Shown: positions 21,790 through 33,067 of the stretch, one piece after another | How positions within the stretch are numbered: the stretch's first letter is position 1 | How the letters are laid out: every line of letters starts with the position of its first letter | NCBI GenBank assembly: GCA_015847255.1 | Contig: JADLZK010008418.1 | Span: 124,001 to 188,000, forward strand | Direction of reading: 5' to 3' | Source: Hyparrhenia diplandra | Lineage: Eukaryota; Streptophyta; Magnoliopsida; Poales; Poaceae | DNA: 64,000 bases | Program-made: the position numbers and the translations under genes | The notes under the pieces: model-generated | Seen by the model: only the letters and a program-made list of their open reading frames with translations | Told to the model about the DNA's origin: nothing | The model's database searches: none

Positions 21790-24361
21790 ATGTGGGCGTG
21801 GGGCTGCGTCGAGCGCGTGGCCGCGGGCCTCCTCGGGGGCCCCCTCGCCGGCGGCGGCCGCTGGAACACCGCCGTCGCCGTCGGGGTCACGGCCGCCGCG
21901 GGCCTCGCGCTCGTCGCCATCGTCGTCTCGTCCCGCAGGTCGGTTGGCCCCCGCATACCCCACACCTTTTGGAATCGCTTACGCTGGTGCTATGCTGCCG
22001 CCTGCCTCAACGCGTGCTTCGATGCAGAGGCGGGCTCAAGTCTCCGTGGTGGCGGCGGCGGAGGAAGGCGCCGCTTACGGCCCAGGAGTGGCGCTACCTG
22101 TTCACGCCCGAGGGGAAGCTTCAGGACGGCGGAGTGAAGCTTCTGAAGAAAATTCGGAGCGGAGTAAGTTGCGGCAAGTCATGAATGATTGTGTAGTGCA
22201 GGCTCTGAAGCGACTTGTGAAGCTGATTCATGTGCTTCTGTGACAGGGGATTGAACCGAGTATCAGATCGCAAGTCTGGCCGTTCCTTCTGGGAGTGTAA
22301 GTAGTCTGGTGTATTGATAATAACAAAACTATTGTTGTCATGCTTGGAGATATACATTTAGATCCACAAGATACTTTGGAACAAGATATGCACATGCTAA
22401 TATCCTTTACTGCTTTGTAGGAAGAGATTCTATTGTAATTGTTATAACAATAACCATGGATATGGATAACCCTACATTTTAGCAAGACCTGTAGTCTACT
22501 ATCATCAAACTGAACTCAAGCAGTTATGGACTGTTAAATGGGCTAAATGGGCACGGCGAAATCATGAATTTGCTTGCTAGCTGTACAAATGAACAAGTAA
22601 TATTAGTTCCTGTTTTTTTGAGAGGAGTTCTTTTTCTTTTTCTTGCCACAGCTCAACCAGATTTACAGTTATAGTAGGAAACAACATGCTGTCAGATTTC
22701 ATAAGCATTGTAGAATGCATGTGTGTTTGTGTTCAGTATGATAGACTTGACTAATCTGGATTTGAACTCTCATACAGTTATAGCCTTGACAGTTCGGAAG
22801 CACAAAGAGACATGGTTAAGGCCCAGAACAGGTAAATCTTCAGCATGTGTATTTTATTTCTCTATATATCGTACATCTGTTCATCCTGTCTGAAAATGAC
22901 CAAGTGAAGTTGAACAAAACATGTTTTCCCATGGTCTTTCCACCGATTGTATACAGTGGTGTATGTTTTTGTTATTTAGTGCAGGAATGTTGCCTGTTAA
23001 AGGACACAGGATTTTAGATGTTTGTCCTGATTGGCTTAAGATGATGACACTCAGAGACATATTTTCTGTAGGAAGGGATATCTGTTATTGAGGAAGCATT
23101 GCCTGCGTAAATCAGCATACAGCATGGAAGAGAGCAAGCAGTCAGCTAAAACAGCTGAAGTGTACCGTGAAGGGAGCAACAGTTCTGAAAAAGGTGATGA
23201 ATCTGGTTGTGCTAGTCCTGTTAAATCTGAAGAAGTTCCGGAAAATCCTAGCATGGAAGAGGCTATAACTGAGGAAGGAAATCCAAGTCTTAGTACAGAA
23301 CAAGAAGTGCAGGCTGACACTTCTGAAACAAAACCAGAGCAGATGAACGAAAAGCAGTCTTCATCTAGTTCCTCCGATGAGGAAGGGAGTGAAAAAAGTG
23401 CTGTGACTCATGTAGAAGCATCTCATAAGAACTTGACCTCAGTTTGTGAGTCCTCATTTGAGGATGAACAAGAAAGTATCCCGAGATATTCGAACACCGG
23501 AGGAAATATGGATGATGTTGTGTTATCTAAGGCTGCCCGCCCTGTGAAGTCTGCACGGGCAATCGAGGATTTTGAGACATGGCAACGGATTATTCGTTTG
23601 GATGCAGTCCGTGCTAATGATGAATGGGTTTCCTACTCTCCATCCCAAGCTTCAGTTTCCAAGGAGAGGGCAATTGAATCTGCTAAAGCTGTTTTTCTCA
23701 AAGACTATGACCACTTAGAACCATATCGGATCCATCACGCAGCACGCCTTGTTGCTATTCTTGAGGCCTACGCAATCTATGACGGGAAATTGGATATTGC
23801 CAGGGAATGAGTGACCTGCTTGCGCCTCTCCTTGCTGTTCTAGAGGAAGATGATGAAGCCTTCTGGTGCTTTGCTGGTTTTATGAGGAAAGCCCGCCACA
23901 ATTTTAGGCTTGATGAAGTGGGTATACGCCGGCAACTCAATATGGTGGCTAGGATAATCAAATACAAGGACTTCCATCTCTACAGACATTTGGAGATGCT
24001 CCAAGCCGAAGACTGCTTTTTTGTTTACAGAATGGTGGTTGTGATGTTCCGGAGGGAACTCACCTTCGAGCAGACCCTATGTCTCTGGGAGGTGATGTGG
24101 GCTGATCAGGCAGCAAACCGTGCTGAGATTGCAAAATCATCCTGGCGAAAATTGCAGTTGGGGGCACCTCCAACAGATGACCTGTTACTGTATGCAATTG
24201 CTGCTAGTGTGTTGCAGAAACGAAAACTGATAATAGAAAGCTACAGCAGCATGGATGAGATCATAAGGGAGTGTAACAGCATGGCTGGGCAACTAGACAT
24301 TTGGAAGCTCCTGGACGATGCGCATGATCTAGTGGTGACTCTTCACGATAGGATTGAGTAG
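21790..24361 (+). CDS. TBC-domain Rab GTPase-activating protein
   Basis: Rab-GAP that speeds GTP hydrolysis on Rab GTPases in membrane traffic. Exons: 21790-21938, 22028-22163, 22247-22296, 22778-22831, 23072-24361; about 559 aa after correction. The N-terminus (MWAWGCVERVAAG) has a hydrophobic stretch. The TBC domain starts at GIEPSIRSQVWPFLLGVYSL, is split by a long acidic/serine-rich insert (about residues 135-270), and resumes at WQRIIRLDAVRAN. That segment supplies the IxxDxxR arginine finger, and GYCQGMSDL supplies the catalytic glutamine. The C-terminal half contains AFWCFAGFMRKARHNF and LDIWKLLDDAHDLVVTL. One base is missing at about 23779-23784 (between IYD and EIGYCQG), which breaks the frame; both sides are otherwise intact. 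An in-frame upstream ATG at 21760 would add ten residues. I chose 21790 for its conserved start. Confidence 0.88.
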
Positions 24362-25185
24362 CTGTGGTCTTCATTGCTTGTGCTATTTGTCGCGTTACCA
24401 TACTTTCATTATACCCAATCTCTTTGTATGTTAAATACGTACCGACAGTGAATAGAAGCGCGATGATGGAGTTAGCTAGGTAGCAATGCCAGCAGTTTTT
24501 GAACTGAGCATGCATACTGGACGTGGGCAAAAGCCCCTTGAATCATATCATTGTCTACCACTCTGATGTATTGCGTATTGCAACCTGTTTACATACTGCA
24601 CTTTTATGTGGATGTTATGCGATGGGGGTTCGTTGCAAATTGGTGGATCTGGTCTTTTTTGGATATGTATTCTCCGAACCTTTCCGACTATCGCTATTTG
24701 CCTATCTGTATCTGGACTACGTACACGCAAAGAAATCAAACTTATCTGCATTTGATCCCAGGCCCGAAACTAAAGTCCACAGCAATGCTACCATCCATGG
24801 CTGTATTGATCATCGAAGTTTGTTTCGTTATATTTGGAGGGTGGGGTGGGGGACTGAATTATCTGCCATTTTTTTTTAAATACACCCTGACTACAATAGA
24901 ATATGGTTTATGGTCTTGTTCTGTTTATTGCACCGTCCAAGCACGCACATAAAACAAACATAACTGGAATAATCTGATATCAGCTATCATGAAGAGTCAG
25001 AATCCATCTTATATGCCTCAGTTCATGGGGTAAAGTAACACAAGGATGTCCAAAATACAGAGTAGCGTATGACCAATGAGATACTATCATCCACCTGACA
25101 AATACACTAATCAATTATTGAACTGTTTTTATCCCAACCATGACCATATAACAGACTCCACAGGCGAGTCTCTAAGAATAGTATA
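24362..25185. other. Convergent 3' flanks of the TBC and cytochrome b5 genes
   Basis: Tail-to-tail spacer of about 820 bp between a plus-strand and a minus-strand gene. It should hold both 3' untranslated regions. No other feature seen; the open frames here do not resemble proteins. Confidence 0.5.
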
Positions 25186-27054
25186 CTACTCTGATTTGGT
25201 GTACTGCCGTATACCAAATGCAAGGCCCAGGATCATAATGGGCACAAGGAACTGCAGGATCTTGATGAGGAGGTCATTGTCCTTGTCTGCGTGGCTGGGC
25301 GCTTGCTGGGGGTGCACATAAGTACGCTTTGCTGGGACTGTTGAAGCATCTATGTGCCCGATGTAGTACTTCTCCATCATGTCCCTTGCAGAATCACTGT
25401 GGCCAATATCTTCAAAATCAGCAGTAGCATCTTTCCCTGGTTACATTCAAGAGTAAAGATCAGCTCAATACTTAAATGTCATGGTTCAAGGCCGCAACTA
25501 TGAAGTACAATTGATGTATGGCTTATTGGCTTACCAGTTACAGCTAGCAAAACCTCATCTCCACCAGGATGCTCATCCATAAACGGAGTGACATCATACA
25601 CCTGAAATGTTAAAAGAAATAGAGGAGATGTTCCAGTCAAACACATATTGGAGCACAGATGACATAAAATTTCAATGATTCATTCCATTTTATGAGTATT
25701 CATAAAAGAAACAAGAAACATTACAGACCGCAGAAGCATAGGTTTTCGATGTTTCAACATCTTACACCCCCACATCTTCTACTTGTAGTTTACCTATCTT
25801 AGTTTATGGAAAAGGTGAAGAAACAAGTCTGCAGATGTTTAAGTCTTGTTACGAGGGTGAGAATAGTGGTTGACTTCAAAGTAAACTTAGGGCCAAAATC
25901 CTTCTTCCAAAAATAGCATGGCCATTAATCATTATCTACACCGAGAATAACAAAACATTTCTCACAAACAAATGGAAGGAAAATAGAAGAACAATTGGAA
26001 AAGTGCTAGAAATTTTCTGAATGAAAAACATTGGATCTAAGAAAATATACTAATTCTAGAGTAACAACTTCTTATTTTTGTGGTCCAGTTGAAACCTATA
26101 TAATATATGGGCATACCAGTACATCCAAGGACATATAATTGAAAACAGAAAAAAAAAATGACACACATGTCGTAAAGCGCCATATATTCGGTCGGATATG
26201 AAAATATCAACTATCAACCATGAATCATCTTTTATGTAATTAATATTTCAGACTTTTTGAGGAATTATATTTACCAAATCATTTTATTCTGCCATGGACC
26301 AAAAAAAGGCAGGATAGAAACAAACCATAGGTCTATTTGTCATACGTTGTCATTTTAAGATATACAGAGGTGCTGAGTTTAAAGCACTATCCTTGTGGTA
26401 AATTCTGAACATGAGTGGATTGTAATAAGCTTTTGTCCTATTAATCATCCAAGCATACAAAGCAACATGAAATTGATCTAAAGGCAGTTGCTGGTCCTCG
26501 ATCGGATCAGATCAACCCAACTCATGATTGAACATGGAGTAGATCTAAGAGGCGGTTTCTGGACCTGGATTGAGTCACTCACTGATGAATAAGCTACGAC
26601 TGCTATTTGACAATCCAAAACATCTTCAGTAGCACGCCAGGCAGTCTCGTTTCAGCAATTGAGCAAATCTGATTCGAGATAAATGCCAGCACAACTAATT
26701 GAATTCTGCTGCTGCAAAGCCTACCATCAATTTTCTCATAAAACCTTATCATCATCGAACGGATAGCGTCGTAAGCTTTCCTTAGGCCGTAAAACCTTTG
26801 CAATCGAAGAGGAAACGAAAGGAATTACAACAAGACCACCAGACAATTTCACAAAACCATATCCTATGAAACCACCAGAGGCAGGCATGCCACCAGCCAG
26901 CCATCCAAAATCCTGTGTCACCACAAAGGGGAGCCGAGGATGGGAGGGGAGCAGAAAAAACCGCACCTTGCCGGCGATGATGATCCAGCAGTCCTTGGTG
27001 ACGTTGTGCTTGGCGACTTCCTCGAAACCAAAAGACCTTGCTCTCGCCGGCCAT
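25186..27054 (-). CDS. Cytochrome b5, tail-anchored ER electron carrier
   Basis: Small haem protein of the ER membrane that passes electrons to fatty-acid desaturases and to P450 and other oxygenases. Exons (minus): 27054-26967, 25601-25535, 25436-25186; 134 aa after correction. It starts MAGESKVF, then FEEVAKHNVTKDCWIIIAGK. Exon 2 encodes VYDVTPFMDEHPGGDEVLL, whose HPGG histidine is one haem ligand. The second ligand sits in DIGHSDSARDMMEKYYIGHI. The C-terminus DLLIKILQFLVPIMILGLAF is the tail-anchor membrane helix, followed by GIRQYTKSE. An extra base in the A4 run 27030-27033 (T4 in the gene) shifts exon 1 after VF. Intron 1 is long (1,365 bp) and AT-rich. The gene is divergent from the HLB1 gene, with about 600 bp between start codons. 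Confidence 0.93.
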
Positions 27055-27657
27055 GGCAGACTCCTACGCACCTAAAGACAAAATTCCCCTCCGAAAGAGT
27101 CAGCGGAAATTCTGAGGACGCACTGAATCGAGCCATGGAGCGTTGAAGCGAAAGCAGTTGGATTGCTAGTGGTTAGCCGCTGGGCTATTGGCTCACCTTC
27201 GCTTCGCCTCCAGACGGGAGAGGTGGATGCCGTCGGGTAGGTGGGTCAGTGTGTGTCGCGCTCGCGAAGGGGATGGGAAATCACGCGATCGGGAGTTCTT
27301 GACAGCTTCCGCCGCCCCGCACGGCGGCATTTGAGCGCCGGTGGGCCCCACCTCACTCCCCTTGACCCCGCCAGTCTGTACTCCTCTGCACAGCACGGGC
27401 GGGCGTTCCCAAAATGCCCCTCGAGAGCCAGCTGCTGGACAGGGCCTTTTTCCATCCCGAGTTGGGCCTCCAGGCCCAGATAGCCCATAACAGGCTGTCA
27501 CTGCGTTGACACGTAAGCTTTCCTCCCCGCTGGACGCTGGTGACTGACCGCGCGGGGCCGTGAGAGGGCGCGAGACGAGACCAGTGACCACCACCACGCG
27601 CTCGCGGCTCCGCTCCCAGATCCGCGCGCGCGAGCGAGCGAGCCCCGAGGAGTGACC
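27055..27657. promoter_or_regulatory. Divergent promoter region between cytochrome b5 and HLB1
   Basis: The head-to-head start codons at 27054 (-) and 27658 (+) are 603 bp apart. The interval is GC-rich with no clear TATA box on either side. It must contain both 5' leaders and core promoters. No other gene is present. Confidence 0.55.
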
Positions 27658-30600
27658 ATGGAGGAGCCCACGGAGACGAGGCCAGACGGTGCGGAGGATC
27701 TCGCGAACGGCGCGCGGGAGCCGGAGGGGCCTGTGCCGGAGGTTGAGGAGGAGGAGGAAGAGGAAGTGGAGGAGGAGCCGCCGCGATCGGCGACGGCGAA
27801 GCAGGAGGAGGCGAAGGCGGCGCTGGGGTCGGAGGGCTCCCGCCCGTTCACCATGCGGGAGCTCCTCGGCGAGCTCAAGGAGGACGGCGAGACGGCGGCT
27901 GGCGGCAGCAGCGCGAGATCTGCCTTCGGCGATGGGAACGGGGTCGGATCCGTTGATGCTGAGGGATCGTCCTACAGGTTTCTGCTCATTCGCGTCATTT
28001 AGATCTCACTGCCTGTACTGGATTACTGTGGCTTGGTTAGATTTTGTGGCATTGCGTTTCTTAGCCGTGCACTTTGGACTTCGCGTCGGATCTGCGTCGG
28101 CTACGTGAATTTTGCGTTGGCTACGTGAATTAAGCTGCTGCTGCTGCTTAATTTTAGTGATTTAGCTGCTGCCTTAGTTGAGTTATATTGTCATATTTGA
28201 GCTGCGAATGCTGGTGGCATTAGAATGCTTATGTGCAAGCATAATTGTTACCATGGATTGTGGTATTTTGGTGATCTATCTTCAACAAAACAAAATTGGT
28301 GTTAATGGAAACCTACTACAGCTCATCTTCTGGTAGGGTAGGTTTGTAACGTTTGTTATATGGATATGGAAGCACCTTTCTTCTTATGAAAAGCTGTGAA
28401 CAATTTCCCCTGCCGTTATAACGACTAATGGTTATCAGATGGTTGCTACCTGTTACTAAATGCATTAATTATTACATCTGCTTATATTCTGTAATTTTGT
28501 ATGCGGTTAGTTCACAGCTGCTGCAACGTTACTAGTTCACATTTATTTGTATTGACTTATGAACAAATTTGTATTAAAACGGTCCAAACGGTAAGTTTTA
28601 TTGATTTCTTAATTTATTTCAGCCAAGATAGCACACAACAGTTATCCCACCATGATGTAGCGATGGACTTGATAAATAGTGTAACTGGAGTTGACGAGGA
28701 AGGACGTTCTCGCCAAAGGATTCTTTCTTTTGCTGCCAAAAGGTTTGCTTAGCTTGCCTTATTAAGCTTTTTTTTTTTTTATTGCTACAATTAGCTTGCA
28801 TATTTTGTAGTTTTCTCTGTAATTATTTGTTGCTGCCAAGTTTAAAGTTCTGTTATGCAGGTATGTAAATGCAATTGAAAGAAATCCCGATGACCCTGAT
28901 GCATATTATAATTGGGCTCTTGTCCTCCAGGTACACATCTGCATTCCTTTTATACCTCCCTATTTTTGTGACGGTCTTTGTGTCACGACCCTTGGCCGCG
29001 ATCGCCGGCGACGTGAGTACAAAACGAGAGGCAAGGATATCTGAAGAAGAAGCGGGCAGGGCAAACTCCTCTGCCTTGGCTTCGATCTGTATTCAGAATA
29101 GAGGATGGGTTGCCGGACTCGGCACAATACAGGACACTTATGTGTCAATTGCAGTCTATGACCCAGTGGACCCACAAGTCATACATATGAAATGAAAACG
29201 TAAAGTGGCTAAGTGTGCTTCCTCCTCGAGCTCGCCTGCACCTCAGTTCTTTAGGCTTCTTCAGTGTCCGTGGGCGTGACACTTTGATACATGTTAATAT
29301 ATAGTGAATGCATAGCTGTGATCAATGCATAATTGAATGCTGTTGTTATACCACGCATGTTACATATGTGCTGCAAAATTGTTATTTATATTTTAGGAAA
29401 GTTTGTATCTTATTCTTTTGAAATATTATTTCAGGAGAGTGCAGACAATGTGGATCCCAATTCTAGTTCCTCTAAAGATGCATTGCTTGAGGAGGCTTGC
29501 AAAAAGTATGCTGAAGCTACCCGACTTTTTGTCCAACTCTTTATGATGTAAGTTCCTCACTTCTTATGTTTGATCAGAATAGTTCAAATTTACAGTAGTT
29601 TTTTTTCAGTTTTTGTCCCTTTTGGAAAAAAGAACAAAAAGCATCACAATCAAACTTTTCAAATAGTCTATGAAAAGCATCACTTCTAAGAAAAGCATCA
29701 AACTTCATGGTTCTAACGTATAGTTCTCAATGTTGATCAGTCTAATTGTCTCAGATATCTTGATGCTCCTTTGACACATTCTCCTTTTTTAGGCATATTA
29801 TAACTGGGCTATTGCTATTGCTGATCGGGCTAAAATGCGAGGTCGGACAAAAGAAGCCGAAGAACTCTGGAAGCAGGTTTAGTGAGATGTCTCACATACA
29901 TCTATAAGCTTGTTTATGTTGAACACCAAATTATGTTGGATCCTGTTTTGGTTTCCTTGTGGTGCCTGTTCTCTGCAGGCCGTCAATTATGTTATTTATA
30001 TGATAAAAAAAGCTGTGCTACTTTTCGCCCAAATTGTGGGTTTGTGATTTTTTTTTGAATAAACATGAGCTCGCAATATATTTTACTAATTTTAAGTTGT
30101 TCTTGTCCTATCTATTAAGATATATAATACTTCACTGTTTTTTTCTTGAATTTGGATGGATAAATAAGAGCTCATAGCAAATCAGGTAGCAAAGCGCGTG
30201 TTTCTCACTGTTTTTTTTTTTTTTCTTCAAAAAAATTCCCTGATAGCTGGTGAACTTTTGATGTGATGTCACTATTTCTTATCTTTTCTTGAAAACCTTG
30301 GTACATCCAACTCTGCTCAATGTTTAGTTCCATCAAGAATTTCAGACTTTAACCTTAGCATTTGGGGAAACAATAAATCCCAAAGGGGTTTGAACATTCC
30401 TCACATCTCCATTTTTTGCCATTAAGCTGAATAGTTACCATGTTTTCTTGCCAAATATACATATGTTGTTTTTAAGTTTATGATTAAATTTGATTGCATC
30501 CGTTATTTACACTTTTATTTCTTTGGCAGGCAATACTGAATTATGAGAAGGCTGTCCAGCTTAATTGGAATAGCCCACAGGTTAGCATTAAATTATTATA

Positions 30601-33067
30601 TTTATCTTGAGTTCTTGAGTGCAGATTATATGATACAATAAAAAGATAAAACTCTCCAATTTGAGTTAAGTGGATGATTGATGTGCACATATAACTGATA
30701 TGAAGACCATCACGGTTAAGTAGAGTTTCATTTAGTAATGTTCCACACATGTTTAAAAAAATAAGAATGTCATCCTTTTGTAGTGATAGCTGTTTTTTTG
30801 TTCTAATTTATAAAGAAATAAAAACTTGTTGCTGGTCAAGAAACAGAGCTTGTCATGGCTTATTCTTATTCTTATTGTTTAAATTCCTGTGATCTTCCGT
30901 TACTGAAATTTTTTATAAAATAATCTAAACAAATATTATTTTATGGAAGGATCTTTTTTTTTCGGGTCATCTCTCCACCAGCATTTGACCAAATCCATGA
31001 AATGAGATGTTCTGATATCATTTCTAATCTTGAATTTTTAATAGCCAGTGTTGCTGCTTTCTTAATTGGCTTTCTTTTCGATTGCAGGCTCTCAATAACT
31101 GGGGTCTTGGGCTACAGGTACATCTCATCAATTTTATTTTCTTAGCCTTATTCCCTGAAGTTCGGTTAACTATTTGCTCAAGTTTCACCTGCCTATGCTA
31201 GCCGTTTATTGAGTATGAATTTGCAATGCAGGAGCTGAGTGCAATTGTTCCTGCCCGGGATAAACAGACCATCATAAAAACAGCTATAAGCAAGGTTGAT
31301 ACACTATCTCATTACTGTGTCTAGGAATTATTTTTTATGGTATTGCTTAGTAAACATTACTCTCTTTGACGAACCACTGACACCTGTTGCTACTGTTTTT
31401 CATAGTTCCGTGCTGCAATTCAGCTGCAATTTGATTTCCATCGGGCAATATACAACCTCGAACTGTCTTGGTGTGCTTCCTGCCTGATAACTCACCTGTT
31501 GAATGAATGATATATAGTTCTCTTAGACTAAAATAATGAGTTTGTTTCAGTATATTTTGTATAAAATTCTAATAGATTTTTATAACTTCTACAGTTTAAG
31601 TTTCATGACAATGACACACACATATTCTGTTTTATAATGCTGCAGTACGGTTTAGCTGAGGATACCATGAGATCTGGGAAGCCAGATGTCTCCCCTAATG
31701 AGCTTTACAGTCAGTCTGCTATCTATGTTGCAGCTGCTCATGCTCTGAAGCCAAATTACTCGGTATCTATATATATGCATCTGTTACTTTCTCTACCATA
31801 TGCCTTGGACCTTTCTCATTTTTTGTCCTGCAAACTTCATTGGTTGACAGTGTGATCTTTTGTCAAATGCAGGTCTATCGCAGTGCTTTGCGATTAGTCC
31901 GCTCAATGGTATGATTCATTTTTTTTTCTGTTTCTTATGAACTGTGTTAGTTTGTTCTGTCTGATATTGTCGAATAGTATTGTACCTTATTGTTGAAAGC
32001 TACCTGGCAGTAATTAAAAAGTTCTGGGATATGATAGCTGCTTCAGTTATTCATGTTGAATTCTTTTGCAACCCATATTCTTGAGGGAAAAGAACTGACA
32101 ACCCTCAAGGTCTTCAGGCCTTATTAATTTTTGTTTCTCTGAATGATACTGTGCTGGTCTTCTTTTTAGCACATTTTCTGTTCTTTAGATGTTCCCTTGT
32201 CTAATTCTTCATTTTGACAGAGTTCTGTTCTTATTGCATCTTTTACCATGCAGTTACCTCTGCCATATCTCAAAGTGGGGTATTTGACTGCGCCTCCAGC
32301 TAACAATGCCATTGCACCACACAAAGATTGGGAGAGATCACAGTTCATTTTGAATCATGAGGGACTCCAGCAGGTATTTTGCCAATGTTAATCGTTATGA
32401 TTTTGCATACTTATCTCCATTGATACTCTGTTTAGATTGAAGTTACCTGTCTTTCCAATATCTTTTGTCATGGCCTTATCCAACTGATTAGTGTTGCTGT
32501 GAATATAGGCTGTTGCTTCTGACCAGCCTCCATCACAATCCCCTGGGCATTTGGACAGGGGCAGAAAGCCTGTCAGAATAAACGTTGCAGATATTATTTC
32601 AGTGTCAGCATGTGCTGATTTAACTTTACCAAGTGGTGCTGGCCTCTGTATAGAAACTATTCATGGTCCTACATTCTTGGTATGTGCCTGACAGTTTATT
32701 GTTACAGCTCGTGTGTTCATCTTTTTGGATATTATTTTGTTCCATTGAAATGGATAACATGTATTCTTCAGTATCTTGACGTAGGTTACACTTTTAAATC
32801 TGCTTGTTTTTCAATAAATTGACTGAACAGTCAACCCATTTGAAGTTAATGGGCAGCAAACGTGGTGCAATGCCCTATATAGCCAATTTGACTACCGCTA
32901 GTGAAAATTAATGGTTTGGAGTACATAATTCAACCCATTCTTCTGTCCCCTGACAGGTTGCCGATAGTTGGGAGGCTCTTGACGGTTGGCTAGACGCCAT
33001 ACGCCTTGTCTACACTATTTTTGCAAGAGGAAAGGGTGATGTACTTGCCGGTATTATTACTGGTTAA
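27658..33067 (+). CDS. HLB1: TPR protein HLB1 (trans-Golgi/actin trafficking)
   Basis: Orthologue of Arabidopsis HYPERSENSITIVE TO LATRUNCULIN B 1, a TPR protein at the trans-Golgi/early endosome linked to actin. Fourteen exons: 27658-27977, 28623-28742, 28861-28930, 29435-29547, 29793-29876, 30530-30580, 31088-31117, 31232-31294, 31406-31470, 31646-31762, 31873-31908, 32254-32373, 32509-32679, 32957-33067; about 490 aa. The N-terminus is acidic and glutamate-rich. TPR-like helices follow (NPDDPDAYYNWALVLQ, AYYNWAIAIADRAK, NYEKAVQLNWNSPQ, ALNNWGLGLQEL, FRAAIQLQFDFHRAIYNL, AIYVAAAHALKPNYSVYRSA). The conserved C-terminus ends DGWLDAIRLVYTIFARGK and GIITG. Frame breaks: the T5 run near 29526-29530 (exon 4) and one missing G near 31460 (exon 9). 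Start chosen at ATG in GACCATGG context. The symbol is from recall of the family. Confidence 0.85.
28981..29281. mobile_element. Solo LTR-like insertion (301 bp) in HLB1 intron 3
   Basis: The insert starts TGTCACGACC and ends GGGCGTGACA, so it has TG..CA ends with a short inverted repeat. It is flanked by an identical 5-bp direct repeat, CTTTG at 28976-28980 and 29282-29286. TG..CA termini with a 5-bp duplication are the mark of an LTR-retrotransposon integration. With no internal region it is best explained as a solo LTR. It sits well away from the splice sites. Confidence 0.85.

Noticed and set aside
21496..21965. Minus-strand frames of about 155 codons near the TBC gene start
   Set aside because: They overlap the GC-rich first exon of the TBC gene antisense. 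Low-complexity Arg/Ala/Pro content, no homology recognised.
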